Assembly (NCBI GenBank): GCA_023846275.1
Contig: JAIUJO010000140.1
Span: 873,736 to 937,735 of the forward strand
DNA length: 64,000 bases
Source of the DNA: Vanilla planifolia
Lineage: Eukaryota > Streptophyta > Magnoliopsida > Asparagales > Orchidaceae
Direction of reading: 5' to 3'
Below, piece after piece: positions 42,654 through 55,231 of this stretch (its first letter is position 1; each line of letters opens with the position of its first letter). Both the position numbers and the translations under genes were made by a program. A model generated the notes under the pieces. That model made no database searches. It was given only the letters and a program-made list of their open reading frames with translations, and was not told where the DNA came from.

Positions 42654-44989
42654 AAAGCTAAAATGAGATAAATTGATTCAATATAATACAACAAAATAAA
42701 AGTGATGAAAAGTGTCATAATAGTAGAATTTGAATTATAATGTAAAATATCCAAATTAAAGTAAAAACTTTTATGAAATTAAGTAAATTAAACAATAAGG
42801 TTGAATTCCAAGATATAAAGGTAATTGAGTAGAAGATCCTCGACCAATTAATCATGCATGATTCTAAATTCCTTGTAAAGCATGAAAAAAATCAGAAAAA
42901 ATTAATAAATTATTTTTTAGAGCTAATGGAGGTAAGTCTAATGATATGTATTTTGTCATGATCATATATCATTTAGAATAAATTTGAAAAACTAATGTAA
43001 ATGATAATAAATAATAATACATTATGATTTAATTATTGAAATTATATGCTATTTTCAAAACCATGTGAATTCCAACTATGTAAGATAACCAAACCTAAAG
43101 TGTTATAATATAAAGAAATCAATGCCATACAATTTGGTGAAATGAGATGAGTTATATTGGAAAGTTGAATTAAAAGAAGCTAAGGTGATTGAGACAAATT
43201 TTGATTGTCAAGCCAAGCATGAATCAAATTTTCTCATAAAATATGTAATAATACTAGAAGCTTATGTAGAGCTTGTTAGAATGACTCTATTGACACACAT
43301 TTTATCTTTATCAAACATAGTTTAAAATTATATTAATGAAAAAAAAATATATAAAAGAAAAAATAATAAATTATTATTTAAATATTAAAGAAATATATCC
43401 TAAAATTTAAATGAGATCAAATAAATAATATACTATAGCCTATTCCAATGAGTGTCGAAGTCACACTAGAGGAGAATGAGAGTTTCGCAGTAATATAACC
43501 AAATTAAAGTGAAACATTTAATGAAAAAAGTACAATAATACAAAAAAGTTACATCATACGAAGGGAATCTAGTTTAATACATTTGATCATTAAAATTTGT
43601 TCAAATGGAGCCTCACAAAGTTTATTTCATCATGGTCATACCTCACTAGTAGTTACTACAAATTGCAAAAATAAATAATCATACTATAATAATGCATTAT
43701 CATTTTAATATTGCATAAATGTATAATAAACTTAAAATTATATAAGTGGAAGCAATGTATCATAACTAAGTGAAAGTGATGTAGAGATAAAATAAGTGGT
43801 TATTTTGAGTTCAGATAATTATGGCTAAATCAAAGTAAAAAGTTTGAAAAAATGAGATACATTTTTGGAAAACATTGGACTCTAAGATTTTAACAAGGTG
43901 ATGTGTAATATTCTGAATATGATTTTTATTTTGTTTGCTTATTCTCAATTCGACATCGTATAGAACACTCACAAGTTAATAGTGAAAAGAATAATCAATA
44001 ACAAATAATAACTTGAATACTATGCAAATATATATTAAAGTTGAAATAACGTAAATTAAATTAATTTAGTATAATCAGATCAAAGCGATGTAAAGATTAC
44101 TTGGGTGGAGTATTGGTGTTTTAAAGTAATATAACAAAATCAAAGAAAAACATTTGAAGAAATGAGATAAAGTGTGTAAGGAATTTCTACTCTATGATGC
44201 TAAGCAAATTTATTGTAACATCCTTAATCATCAACTTAGTTTGAATAAACCTAACACATAAAATGTGCCAAAATGTTTAAAAAATAGTTTTTTTTAAATA
44301 TTGAAAATAGTATTTAATAGGATATAACTCATTTAGTGGAGTCTAATCAAGTTTTTTCCCCTTGATTAGACGTTTTCTATAATAACTCAAAATTTAAAAA
44401 ATTAAATAAACATAAATAATAAAAATAATTATTTTAATACTAAGAAAAATTATAATAAAATATAAAATATGGTAAATTTACGTAATGTAGCATGCCCAAA
44501 ACGAAATTTTGTAAATGACATATGGGAGGTGATGTAGAGTTAGCAAGAAATATAATCAACTCAAAGAAAAAAATTTGAAAAAATAAGATAAATTATATAG
44601 GAAAGTTATATTCCATGATACAACGGTGATTAAATAACATCGTCATTAATCAAATAATTTATGAATCAAAATAACTCATGACAAAATCCTCGAATAATAT
44701 TTAACGTTATAAAAAATGAATATTTCGTAATATAAGGCTCATAGGAGGAAGTCCAACAATAATTTTTTAATCTCAATAAAAAAATCTTCTAGAATTATTA
44801 CTAATTAAGAAAGTCAATAAACATAAATAATAGAAAATGATTTTTATAATATTAAGTAAATATATTTTAAAAAAACTTGATTATATCAAATAAATAAATA
44901 ACAAAATATAAAGTTTTGAAAGGTCTCATGAGTGGAGAATTTGAATTTCATAATAATATACCGAATTAAAGAATGAAAAAATGGTTACA

Positions 44990-45250
44990 CAAATGTTGCA
45001 TTCAAAAATACCAAAGGGATGATGTATAACATCCTCATTCACCAAATTAGCTATAAATTAGAGTTTCTTACAAAGTATGCTAAAATAATTAAAAAAATAA
45101 AAGTTGAAAAATACACGAAAGTTGCATTCCAACATACTGAAGAGATCAAGCATAAAATACTTGATCATAAAATCTAGTAGAAATTGAAATGTCATGCAAA
45201 TTGTACTAAAATAAAAAAATAGAATATTTAAAAATATAGAAATAAATATT
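44990..45250 (-). repeat. Truncated satellite monomer
   Basis: The marker segment appears at about 45000 and again at about 45130, so one unit is cut to about 125 bp. Confidence 0.55.
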
Positions 45251-45754
45251 TTGTTGATAGGGCTCATTGAGAGTAGTCTAAGATGTTTGTCACATCTTGA
45301 CTAGAACTCATTTTGAATTACTATGAATAAATAAAGTAAATAAGAATAAATAATAAAAAAATTATTATTTCAATATGAAGTAATTAAAGTTGAAAATTAA
45401 AAATGTAGCAATATAGTATAACCAAATACCAGTGATGTAAGGGTCGCACAAGAGTATAATTTTAATTTGAATGTAATATAACAAATATTTGCAAAACATT
45501 TACATAACTAAGAAAAAAGGTATGGAAATATTTCATTCCATGGTTATAAGAGATTGAGTATAACATCTTGAATTGTGGAATAATGTACAAATTAAAATGT
45601 ATAAAAAATATTCCATAATTATTAAAAATAAAATTTTTAAAAAAATGAATATTAAATTAGATTGAGCTTGTTGAGATATGTCCAATGACATTTGTTTCAA
45701 CTCAATACCATCACTTTTGAATGACTACAAATTTATTAAATTAATAATTCATTA

Positions 45755-48700
45755 TTGTTTATGTTTAATTAATTTCGTAATTCACAATAGTTCTTAATTT
45801 TGTCTAATAAAGCAAAATAAATATCACTAAGCACACTTTGATGAGATGTAACTAATAAAATATTTATTTTTATAATTTCATATTTTACACCTTAAATATT
45901 TTATTTTTCTATTGCTTTGATAAGATCAATAAGTTATATTGATTTATGCTAGATTTGCCATTAAAGAATCTTACGTTTGATCCCCCATGTCTCATGGAAT
46001 AAAAAATTCTTCTAAAATTTTTCTATTTTCTAGAAATCATATGCTTTGTCTTTTCTATATCACTATTTAACACTAAATTTTTACTTCTATGACTTCTACC
46101 TACATTTGAATTGGTTATATTATATTTCTAAAATTTATTTCATTTCAGATTTATTTTATGTATATATCAAATGAATTTTAAAATAATAATCTATTATTTT
46201 TTACGCTTGTTAAATTTTGTAAGTAAAACATAATCTTAACAATGCCTCATCTAGAAAAAATAAAATGTCATTGGACTCGACTTATTAAGCTCTATCCAAT
46301 AAAAATATTTATTTTGTTGTTATTAAAAGTTTGATGACTTATAATCATGTTTTGCAAAATATTTTGATTCACACTTGATTTAATAATCTATGATGTTACA
46401 CTCGATCTCCTTTGTATCTAGAAATGTAACTTTTGCAAAAAATTTATTTTTTTCTCAAATTTGGTTCTTTATATCTTTTATATTATGATGAAATTATAAC
46501 TTTTTGTTCATTTGACTTTTATATCATTTTGATTTCATTGTATTACATTGTTTCAACTTATCACATTAAAATTTTGACATTTACTTAGTTAACATTAAAA
46601 TATTGTTTTTTTATTATTTTTCTCTCTTAGTAAATGCAAACTACTGTATTGGAGAGGAAAGTAAAACAATTTTGCATAATTTCATTAACTTTATCGGCTA
46701 AAAATCCACTTTTTGTCTATTAATATTTATTTCCAAGCGTTTTTGTGTCGTTAATGATACATACAAATTTGTTCCTTATTTAAACTTTTACCTTTATTTA
46801 ATTTTGTTATATTACATTGAATCAATAAGCACAATTTTTTAAATACTTATTTTTATATTTTTGTTTTAAATATTTTGTTTTTAAGGATGTTTGCATATTT
46901 TAAGAGATATTTTTATTTGAACTTCAAATTAATTTCATTATTAAGAATGTTCCACCTAAGCTTCGTAATATATTGGAATGCAACATTCAAATATAATCTA
47001 TCTAATTTCTTCAAAATTTTTTGTTTCATTTTTATATATTACTATGAATCTCTTGTTCTAAACTTTGACATATGCAAAGTTTCGATTTGGTTACACTATT
47101 TTCAAACAATTTATTAGATTTTAGTTTTATGAATTATTTACTTAAAATTCAAATAATAATTTATTATTATTATTTATGTTTAATTATTTATGTAATTTAA
47201 AGTAATCTCAAACAAGGTCTGATGGAGGAAGAATAAATGTTATTTGAATCATCTCGATGAGCCTTGTCAACTTAAATACTCAATGTTATTATTTTTTATG
47301 ATTTTTTTGCTTAATAAGATATTTTTATGATTTTTCTTATTAAAGTTTTAGTAGACATTTATTTCATAAAAAAATTATAATTTACTTTTAGTTTTTCTTA
47401 TTTAGTTTTAAAATTCATAGTTATTTTGAAGAGGGCTTGGGCAATAAGAAATAAATGTTTTATGACCCATCTCATTAAGCTCAATAAAATTAAATATTCA
47501 TTCTTATAGTTTTAAATCTTTTATTTACTTAAGTTGTCCCACACTTTATGATAGATGTTTATTTGTGTATGATTTGATGATTAATGGTGCTACACTTGAT
47601 CTCCTTAATATCTTTGAATAAACATTCATATCATAATGTATTTAATTTATTTAAATTTGTTATTTATTTTTGTTAATTACTATATAATATTAAATCATGT
47701 CGCTTGTGATCTTCACATCATTTTTATTAGATATATTAATTTTTTACATAAAGTAAATCTATGCTTGAAAATTTATTGACTTAATAATAAAGTAGTCATT
47801 TATAATTATTTAATATGGAAACTAATAACAACTCCAAATGTGGTCTGATTAAAAAGAAACAAATGTCACTAATCCTATCCCAATAAGATTAATAAAATTT
47901 AAAAAATTTATTTTTTTTTAAATTTCTTATGTCAATGTGAGATATTTTGATATACATATGATTTTGTGATTAAGGAAGTTACACTTGATTCTATTATTTA
48001 TTTCGAATGTAGATTTGCTATATAAATTACCTCTTTTTTAAATTTCTCACTTTGATTATGTTATGCTATAATGAAATTCTAAGTCTACACTTTTGTTACA
48101 TTTATATTTCTTTTATTAATTATATTATATTACCTAAATTTACAACATTTCATCTTTCATTTATATTCACTTTATATTATAGTAATTATTAAACTTTTAT
48201 TTATATTAATTTAAAAGCTTTTATTTTTTATGCAAGTTTTTAAAGACGATTTGTTTTTTTACCTCATTTGACATTGCAAGTTTTTATGTTCAAATTTCTT
48301 AATATCATGGAATGTAACCTTCACCTATACTTGATGTCAATTAAAAATTTTTTATTTATTCCGATATAATACTATGTAACTCTAAATATTGTTTAATGTG
48401 ACCATAACACATCTTTGATTTTTGTATATTACATTTTTTAATTAATATTATAAAATATTTATTTTATATTTACTAAATATTAAAATAATTATTTATCATT
48501 ATTTTTTCCTATTTATTTTAGTAATTCAAAAAATCTCATTGAACTCTAATCAAGATTAAATAGTGGTCGTGGGGCACACCTTGATGAGTTGTACCCAATT
48601 AATTATTCATTTAAAATTTTCAAATATTTTATTTCCTTTGGTTGTAGTAAGTTTTGTTAGATAGTTTAATTTGTACCTAATTTGTCAATTGTTAATATTA

Positions 48701-48905
48701 TGCTCACCCAACATAGTACCTTAGAAATTACTTTTTTTATACAATTTATGCCATTTGTTCAAATGTTTAAATTTGATTTGCTTATATTACTATGTAACCT
48801 TAAATTTTAATTTTTGTGCCCTTTACATTGTTTTAATTTTTGTATATAATAATGATTCAATTTATCTTATTTTAGTGTTAATCTACATTTACTTAATATT
48901 GATAA
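45755..48905 (+). repeat. Satellite sub-array 3, forward orientation
   Basis: Forward words return, for example ATGTCTCATGGAATAAA near 45990 and ATCATCTCGATGAGCC near 47248. About 7-8 units follow before similarity fades near 48905 at a TTTACTTAATATTGATAAAT segment. Confidence 0.82.
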
Positions 48906-51900
48906 ATAATTCTTTTAAGCATAGTTTAACTTCATTAAATAAAATGATCATTTTTTTTGTTAATCAATTTTTGACCTAAAGATTATTCACTAAGTAGGTA
49001 ATTAGATTATCAAAATAAGCAATTTAAATTATCTATTATTAACAAAATCACATATCATCATTTTGCTTAATGAATTAGATAATCTTTATCACTTGATAAT
49101 GATAAATATTTTGATGTACAAATATTAATAAACAAAATTATAATAATATAGGATATTCCACAGAATATTTGAATTTAAATAAACATGACTTTGAAAAATG
49201 AATTTCTATATAAGATATTCCTCAAAATATTTTCAATTAGCTTTGTTTAGAAAGACTTCAACTAGATTGAAAAGTAAATTTAGAAAAAGGAAGGAATGGT
49301 TTAAAGTGAGACAGAAGAGGGGAGAGATGGGCAAATAGGAAAGAGAGAGAGTAAAGAAGGAATTAACAAGCATGTTGAAAGCAATTTCTAAGTCACCTAA
49401 AAAAGGAGCATGTTCAAAGCAACACTTCTACAAAACTCCTAACAAAAATTTATAAATAATAGCTAACTCCTCAAATAGATGATCAACTGATCTACCGTTT
49501 GTTTCACACTATTGAAGTGATAATAACCAACTTTACAAATTAGAATAATGAAAAACATACATGAATGGTAAAAAAGACAATTTCACTTGAAAATTCCAAA
49601 TTCAAAAGAATACAAGAACTCATTTTCATACTTACAAACATCTTCATTAGAACTAAAATAGATAGTTGTAAAAAGAAACATCACTTTTATCACTTTTGCT
49701 CTAAGCTTTCCCTCCCAACAATTGACTCACATCCTAAATGTCATAGCAGCTTATAAAGCGGAATATAGATTGTAAGTTGCTTAAAATATTCCATTTGATT
49801 TCACAAAAATTTTGATAAGTTATTTGACCCTTTATAGGTATCTAAGCCACGCGCCACCATCCACTTACATATCAAAAATAAGGACTATAGATACTTATTC
49901 TGCATGTCTACATCAATTACTCTCAATTACCCTTCAGTGCTGATTGCCAAATAGTGCGAAAAATATGATTCAACTCTCAAGCATCTATTTTCCAGTAGAT
50001 TTGTATAGTTCACATTACTTTTGCTTGTGATTTTGAAATCCTACAGGGTCATGTACAACTTATTACATATGATCTACTCAACTTCATCTGCATCCATAGT
50101 GGACTTAATCAGACTCAACATCCTAATAATCTTTTAGTGGAATAACTGAGTCTTGGACATCTACATAGGTAATCTCTTCAAAATTTTAACTCGTTTTGTG
50201 CACCTTTCTTTCTCATCATTTTCTTAAAAACTCAATAGAGTAATGCATATTATTAGCTTGTTAATAGTGCTAACATTGTTAGCATGTCTATTTAAATATG
50301 TATAACAAAAATTTTAATAATACCCATTCAATCAATAGCATGATGTCAGGAAACTTGAATTGTATGAGCAAAGTTCTTTACAAGATAAATTGCAATTCTA
50401 AAATCATTGAATATAATAAAAATCATACTTTTCCTTTTCTCTTAGAAGATTTTTTAAATCATGTAATCTCTTTACATGCCTTTGAGAAATGAGGCTTCAA
50501 ATTTGGCTATGGACAGAGCCACATCTGAAGTTGAGGCATTTGGCTATGTACTACTTCACAACTAGTATATGTATCCAAAGGTATTCTTCTAAACAACAAT
50601 ATCACATTTTGAGCTACAATTTATGTAACATTAAAGTACTATGACATTACTTCATATACATAAGAACCTATTCAATCCTTTGCCAATGTTTTTGATATGG
50701 GTAAGAAAACAAACAATATATTTATAGTCAAGCCTTATACATAAAATGATATGCATACGATTCCTATCATAGGTCGGTATGACATCATGGACAAGTATTT
50801 CCACTCATGAAAATTTCTTGCTCACACTTTGGTTAATTTAAAATAACTTCTAAGTGAAGTATATAATCCATCTATACTCCAAATTGTTCATAGTAGATTT
50901 GTATTGAATAATTGAAGAAAAGAATAAAAAGGTTTTATGTATTTTTTTATGTTTTCCTCAAAGTAAAATAATGGCACCGCTCACGCAATGTAGGCTTCAT
51001 AGGCTTCAAGTCTTGGTGATATTTTATCATGGAGTTCCCCCTTAAGTAAAAGAAAGGTAATCCAACACTTTCCTGGAGAAAGGGAGTCACAAGGAAAGAT
51101 AAAGTTCTCATTAGCTAGTTGGCTAGGACAGATTCCTTTCAATACATTTCATAAGTTTTTTTTTTTTGACTTCAACACCCCTTAGAACATCACTTACAAA
51201 GTTAACTAGTGCACACTCGTGGCATAATAGACATGGAATAATGTATGAGGATAATCATAATGTCAACTGCCTCCATAAATATCACTTGTAGGTTAACAAC
51301 AATAAATATGAAGTAAAATTGTAACCCAGTTAAGATTTAAGATTTTGTCATATTGTAATATTTTGTTGTTATAGCCTAACCTTATTATTTTATGATATTA
51401 TTTCTGTTTCATTTTTTCATATGAATAAAATAATATTTTATCCTAAAAAGTATCTTGTACCTTAAAACTATGGTGTTATATATGTAATTTAGAATTTTTC
51501 TCTTCATTTGTTATGTGAGAATGAGAACTATTGTCTTCTAGCACCAAAAAAAAGCTAAGAATCATGTTTTGTTTAGAGATTCCACCTCTTAGACATCACT
51601 CAATAGTGATTCATTGTCATCTTTAACCCATGGTGTCATAAGCCCACCCATGTTTTCTTGATTAAACTCGTACCACATTGTGTTTTAAGAAGTATCATGA
51701 CAGCACGCACAATATTAGGAGACAATCATTTTTTATAAAGGTAGTGTACCTTTTTGGTTCTCTTATATTAGTCAAAAAAATTTATATTTAAAAAACATAT
51801 TTACATTATAAAACTATGTTTCTATATATATAGCTTTGATACATTTTCTATCCTCGAAATGTAAGAACATACATTCAATTATCCACTTAGAAATATACAA

Positions 51901-52589
51901 GGAGTGACTCCTTATCTAAAAATTCTCTATCTAAAATATCATCTAATGATCACTCACATTTTTATATCAAGGATGTTATAGGCTCATTAGCTTTAGCTTG
52001 GTTTTTCCATGAACTACAAAGTATTATAGGATTTATCAATTTGATAACATAATATCACAGCATAATGTATCATTTTGAGATATTATTGTTCTTTGGCTTA
52101 TTCCATACTAACCAAAATGAGCTTTATCCCATAAGGTGTAGAGACATCAACATTATTCTAAACTTAATCAGTATTCTTAGTTACAATAAAAGATATAATT
52201 CTTTATTAAATTTGACACTAAAATTTATGATTGTACAGAAAATTTTGGATAAGATACTACCAAATTATATATTTTTGATATTATTATTTAGAAAGCATTC
52301 TTTTTAAATTAGGACTAGTAAGAATAATCCACAATAAATTGTTTTTATTCTTAATAATGAATAAATGAGAAAAATATGATTCTTCACTCCAAATACTTTC
52401 ATCACAATCGCTTCTTTTAGCTCATTCGTCCCTCACTAGAAATCTTCCAAGGCCACGTCTATGACAACCTTCGAGCACTTCGACTCACATCCTTTCATAA
52501 TTCATTAGTCTCAGCAACTACTTTTGGTCATGAAATGAAATTTCTAAAATGTGATTGCACTACCGTCCAACAATATTAAGAGGTTGCAC
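48906..52589. other. AT-rich intergenic sequence, no gene recognised
   Basis: After the satellite ends I see no long open frame, RNA gene or strong repeat. Short frames of 63-80 codons at 49565, 50298 and 52065 have no recognisable motif and are at chance level for such AT-rich DNA. The block may contain decayed retroelement sequence, but I cannot assign it. Confidence 0.6.
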
Positions 52590-53800
52590 CAATATATTGC
52601 ATTTAAATGCGATGTTCGAGGGTTTGACAAAAACTATTTGATCTCCCAAAAAAATTTCTAAATCAATCTCCATATATGGAAAAAGAATACACTATCAAAC
52701 ATTGTCTTTAATCTTCTTAAAGATAAAATGGGTCGTTCCACATTGCCTTTGAGGTTCCTTCCCCAATCCTTTAAATGTTCTAATTAATATGAAGCCATAC
52801 AATATCCCTAACCTTGAAACCATATTCCACTCAGTGCCTATTATTATTTTGTGGCTTTTCCATCAACCTTTAAGTGGATCTTTCAAATCTTAGTGAAACT
52901 ATTGTGAACTATGTTGCATTAATCCCTCGATACTTTTAATTGTGTCAATTTGGAACTTTGCATTCAATGGGCTTTAAGGACTAAATCCAAAATTGCATAT
53001 TGATTAGTCTTCAACCACTAGAAACGTGGCCTAACATGTTAGAGGAAAACTAGACATAGAAGAGACTTTCGTCTTATACTTTAAAATGTCATGAATGGTC
53101 CTATTTATGATATTATAAACAACATATCTTTGCACAAATTTTTCGAATTCTGATTTCTTATGTGAACAATACAGGTTCAATTTGTTGGATCAGGATAGTA
53201 TTTTTTCATTCAAAAGCAACCAACAACCGTTGAAGTTTGAGCTTCTTGAACCAATCTCAACTAATCCCCATTACAAGGCATGTAATGTTGTATCCCTTAA
53301 TAGAGAAGGCCATCACCTAAGTGAAAGTTAGTTAGCTTTCATTGTTTTCACATTTGTCCAATCCCTATTAAAGTCAATATCCTCATTATCTCACTTCACA
53401 AACTCCTTGTTCATCTTTAGTTAGACCCACTTAATAAAACTTAAAAAAAGTTGCTTACTACATGTTTCAAATGAAAGCCAATAGACTTATTTCAAGCACC
53501 TTTCCTATATGTGATGATAATGTTGAATTGTTACAAATAGGACATGTTCTTAATGTGTCATGACTTTTGAAACTTGCAAGATTCTACAAGTATTTGAGTG
53601 GTTGTCTATCAAAGTGTGAGACGTTCCATTCAAAACAAAGATGAGAACCAATGTTTCTTGCATATCAAATCTAGTTTCTAGAACCAATGCTAAAATCTCC
53701 TTGTCGTACGACCATGAGTTTCATTAAACTCCTTGCAGTAGCACGAAACAATATGCTTGAAGGTGTCCCCAAACCATTCACATGATGCTAATTGCATGGC
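52590..53800 (-). mobile_element. Ty3/gypsy LTR-retrotransposon fossil (pol: RNase H to integrase C-terminal part)
   Basis: Read on the - strand, two pol landmarks appear in the order expected for Ty3/gypsy. The first is an RNase H part (about 53590-53710) with a YDKE-like word followed by a QPLKYL-like word. The second is the region after the integrase core (about 52600-52870), with a WLH-type motif and a following NxPF-like motif. The copy is clearly broken and old, with probably more than ten breaks. I could not find its LTRs, gag or reverse transcriptase with confidence. It lies just beyond the last recognised exon of the coiled-coil pseudogene and in the same orientation. Confidence 0.6.
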
Positions 53801-54742
53801 TTGACACATCTTATGCAATCCTAAAAGAAAGTCATAAAAAAGGATAATCAAACATGTGCTCATAATTTATTCTTTAATAGCGGGAATAGTAGGATTTTTT
53901 CTCTTAAACTTCGATTCCACTTTTGTTGGTACATGCAATGGGATGACAATCTCAATGAAGTTCTTAATGAATTACGAAGCTAGTAGCATGCCTCCATGAA
54001 GATCATTACCTTAGTAACATTATTTGGTTTTGAACATTCTATTATGACTTGCACCAAAATTGCACTTATTATTTAGTATGCATTTTTGTCATTGTGCACA
54101 AGATAAATCAAGATCATATCCTTAAATTTGTACTACTTTAAGCTGAGTTTCCACCTTTGGAATGACTTGCAAGAGAAAATAGTTTTTCTTCATTCATGAG
54201 CTTTTTGCATGAACAAATTTTGTTCTCACTCCTATCAATTTCTTTCTTTCATCCTTCTTTGTTTTCCATCTCCCTATTATCCACCAAATAACCTGAACCA
54301 TCGAACATGTACTTCCACTAGACTTGCTCATGCACGTGCTCTTGACCACATTCTAGTTTTAATAGTACATCTATTCAACATAAAACATACTTAGATTGTG
54401 CAGGAATAATGCCAAAAATTAAACCTTAAAGAACTATATATTGTTGAAGGGATCAAAAAATATCCAAATACAAAATTAAGACCATAAAAATCAATGTTGT
54501 AATTAACATCAATCCTAACCAGTTTGATGAAAAAATTAAAAAATAATAGAAAATGTTAACAAAAAATAATCATTAGCAAAAACAAGATGCTTTCACTACA
54601 CTTAATATATTGGACATACTTTTAGTAAAATCATTGTACTGCATTTCCTTTAAGCCAGTTAAAAATCCTAAAGAAATTCATAAAAAACTTCTAGGCTACA
54701 TATCATGGGATCACTTTAATAGATTTTTCATGTTATATTTAC

Positions 54743-54923
54743 CTTGCAAAAGTATAAACCACCGATACACTCTGATTCACAAATACCTTGCATACATTTT
54801 TTGTAAGATGAACAATTTCATCATTTGATATCTTTAGTTTCTCTATTAGAGTTTTCATTTATAGTATGTTGTGGATTTAATGACCTTAAGTTCTAAAAGA
54901 GCTTCTTTAAGTTGTTGATCCAA
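54743..54923 (-). pseudogene. Exon-like block K (coiled coil)
   Basis: The first 22 codons, beginning LDQQLKEALLELKVIKS, are open and end at a TGA. An overlapping frame starting ATG then reads MKTLIEKLKISNDEIVHLTK. The two halves look like one coiled-coil exon with a small frame change. A good donor, TTTGCAAG|GTAAAT, ends the block. I see no clear acceptor on its 5' side. It is the leftmost block I can attach to the gene. Confidence 0.45.
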
Positions 54924-55010
54924 TCAACGAATAAGTATATGAGTTAAAAAAATGTAGCGAAATAAATAATAGTTTCAATGCCATATGAATTATTTGAATA
55001 ATTATAGTAC

Positions 55011-55125
55011 CGAGACAATGTCCTCCTTTTGTCTTGATAGATAATTGAGAGAATCTTCTGAACTTCTAGAAGTAGCTTTTGAATCAGATAAACTTCATTC
55101 CTACAAGTTAAAATAGCTTCAAGTT
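55011..55125 (-). pseudogene. Exon-like block L (coiled coil)
   Basis: An acceptor TATTTTAG precedes AACTTGAAGC. The frame starting two bases in reads LEAILTCRNEVYLIQKLLLE and stays open to a CTCG|GTACTA donor. Length is 115 bp. The heptad-like leucines and charged residues fit the neighbouring exons. It lies 3' of a stop codon in block A, so it would not be translated in a transcript that keeps block A. Confidence 0.5.
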
Positions 55126-55231
55126 CTAAAATAGGATATCAAAACAAATAAACAGTTGAAGTACAATGGTAGAGAAGATTAGAAGCATTGATAAGTAATT
55201 AACACTAGTTTGAAAATTAATTGTTCTACAA

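Larger units (their letters stand above)
24969..45750 (-). repeat. Satellite sub-array 2, reversed orientation
   Basis: About 50 monomers show the reverse-complement words: ATTCCAAGATACTAAG, GATCATCAAAT, TCATCAAGATGAG, AATTACTATGAATTAC, and GATAAATTAAAGCAATG. Markers recur for example near 25160, 25820, 26250, 26665, 27045, 27480, 29260, 29650, 30030, 30390 and 30800. Confidence 0.87.
15268..48905. repeat. AT-rich satellite, monomer about 400-425 bp, about 80 diverged copies
   Basis: One long pattern recurs throughout. In forward orientation each unit contains, in order: a TTGGAATGCAACTTT-like word; ATAATTTATCTCATTTCTTC; a TTTGATTTGGTTATATTA-like stretch (often twice); TTCAGCTTTAATATA; a poly-AAT segment; AATTCATAGTAATTCCAAA; then a conserved CTCATCTCGATGAGCTC-like dyad; and GATTCATACCTGATTTGATG. 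Marker words recur at about 15305, 15735, 16155, 16560, 16970, 17385, 17755, 18155, 18570, 18975 and 19385, spacings mostly 370-430 bp. Copies differ heavily from each other, so the array is old. All open frames in it are short chance frames. It could be a pericentromeric or intercalary heterochromatic satellite; I do not recognise a named family. Confidence 0.9.

Noticed and set aside
15268-48905. CRISPR-like array
   Set aside because: The repeats are about 400 bp, diverged, and without short unique spacers. The setting is clearly eukaryotic.
18844-48979. Short open frames of 60-80 codons in the satellite (e.g. 18844, 28122, 30643, 41836, 45058, 46875, 48755)
   Set aside because: Each lies within diverged satellite units, is Phe/Ile/Leu/Tyr-rich from AT-rich sequence, and is not kept open in other copies of the monomer.
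51628-51650. Possible initiator-tRNA primer-binding site (TGGTGTCATAAGCCC, + strand) after an LTR-like AT-rich stretch
   Set aside because: It differs at several positions from the usual TGGTATCAGAGCC form. I found no matching second LTR and no gag-like sequence after it.
54209-54394. 61-codon + strand open frame starting MNKFCSHSYQFL
   Set aside because: No recognisable motif. It lies on the strand opposite to the retroelement fossil and the relic gene, and is at chance length.
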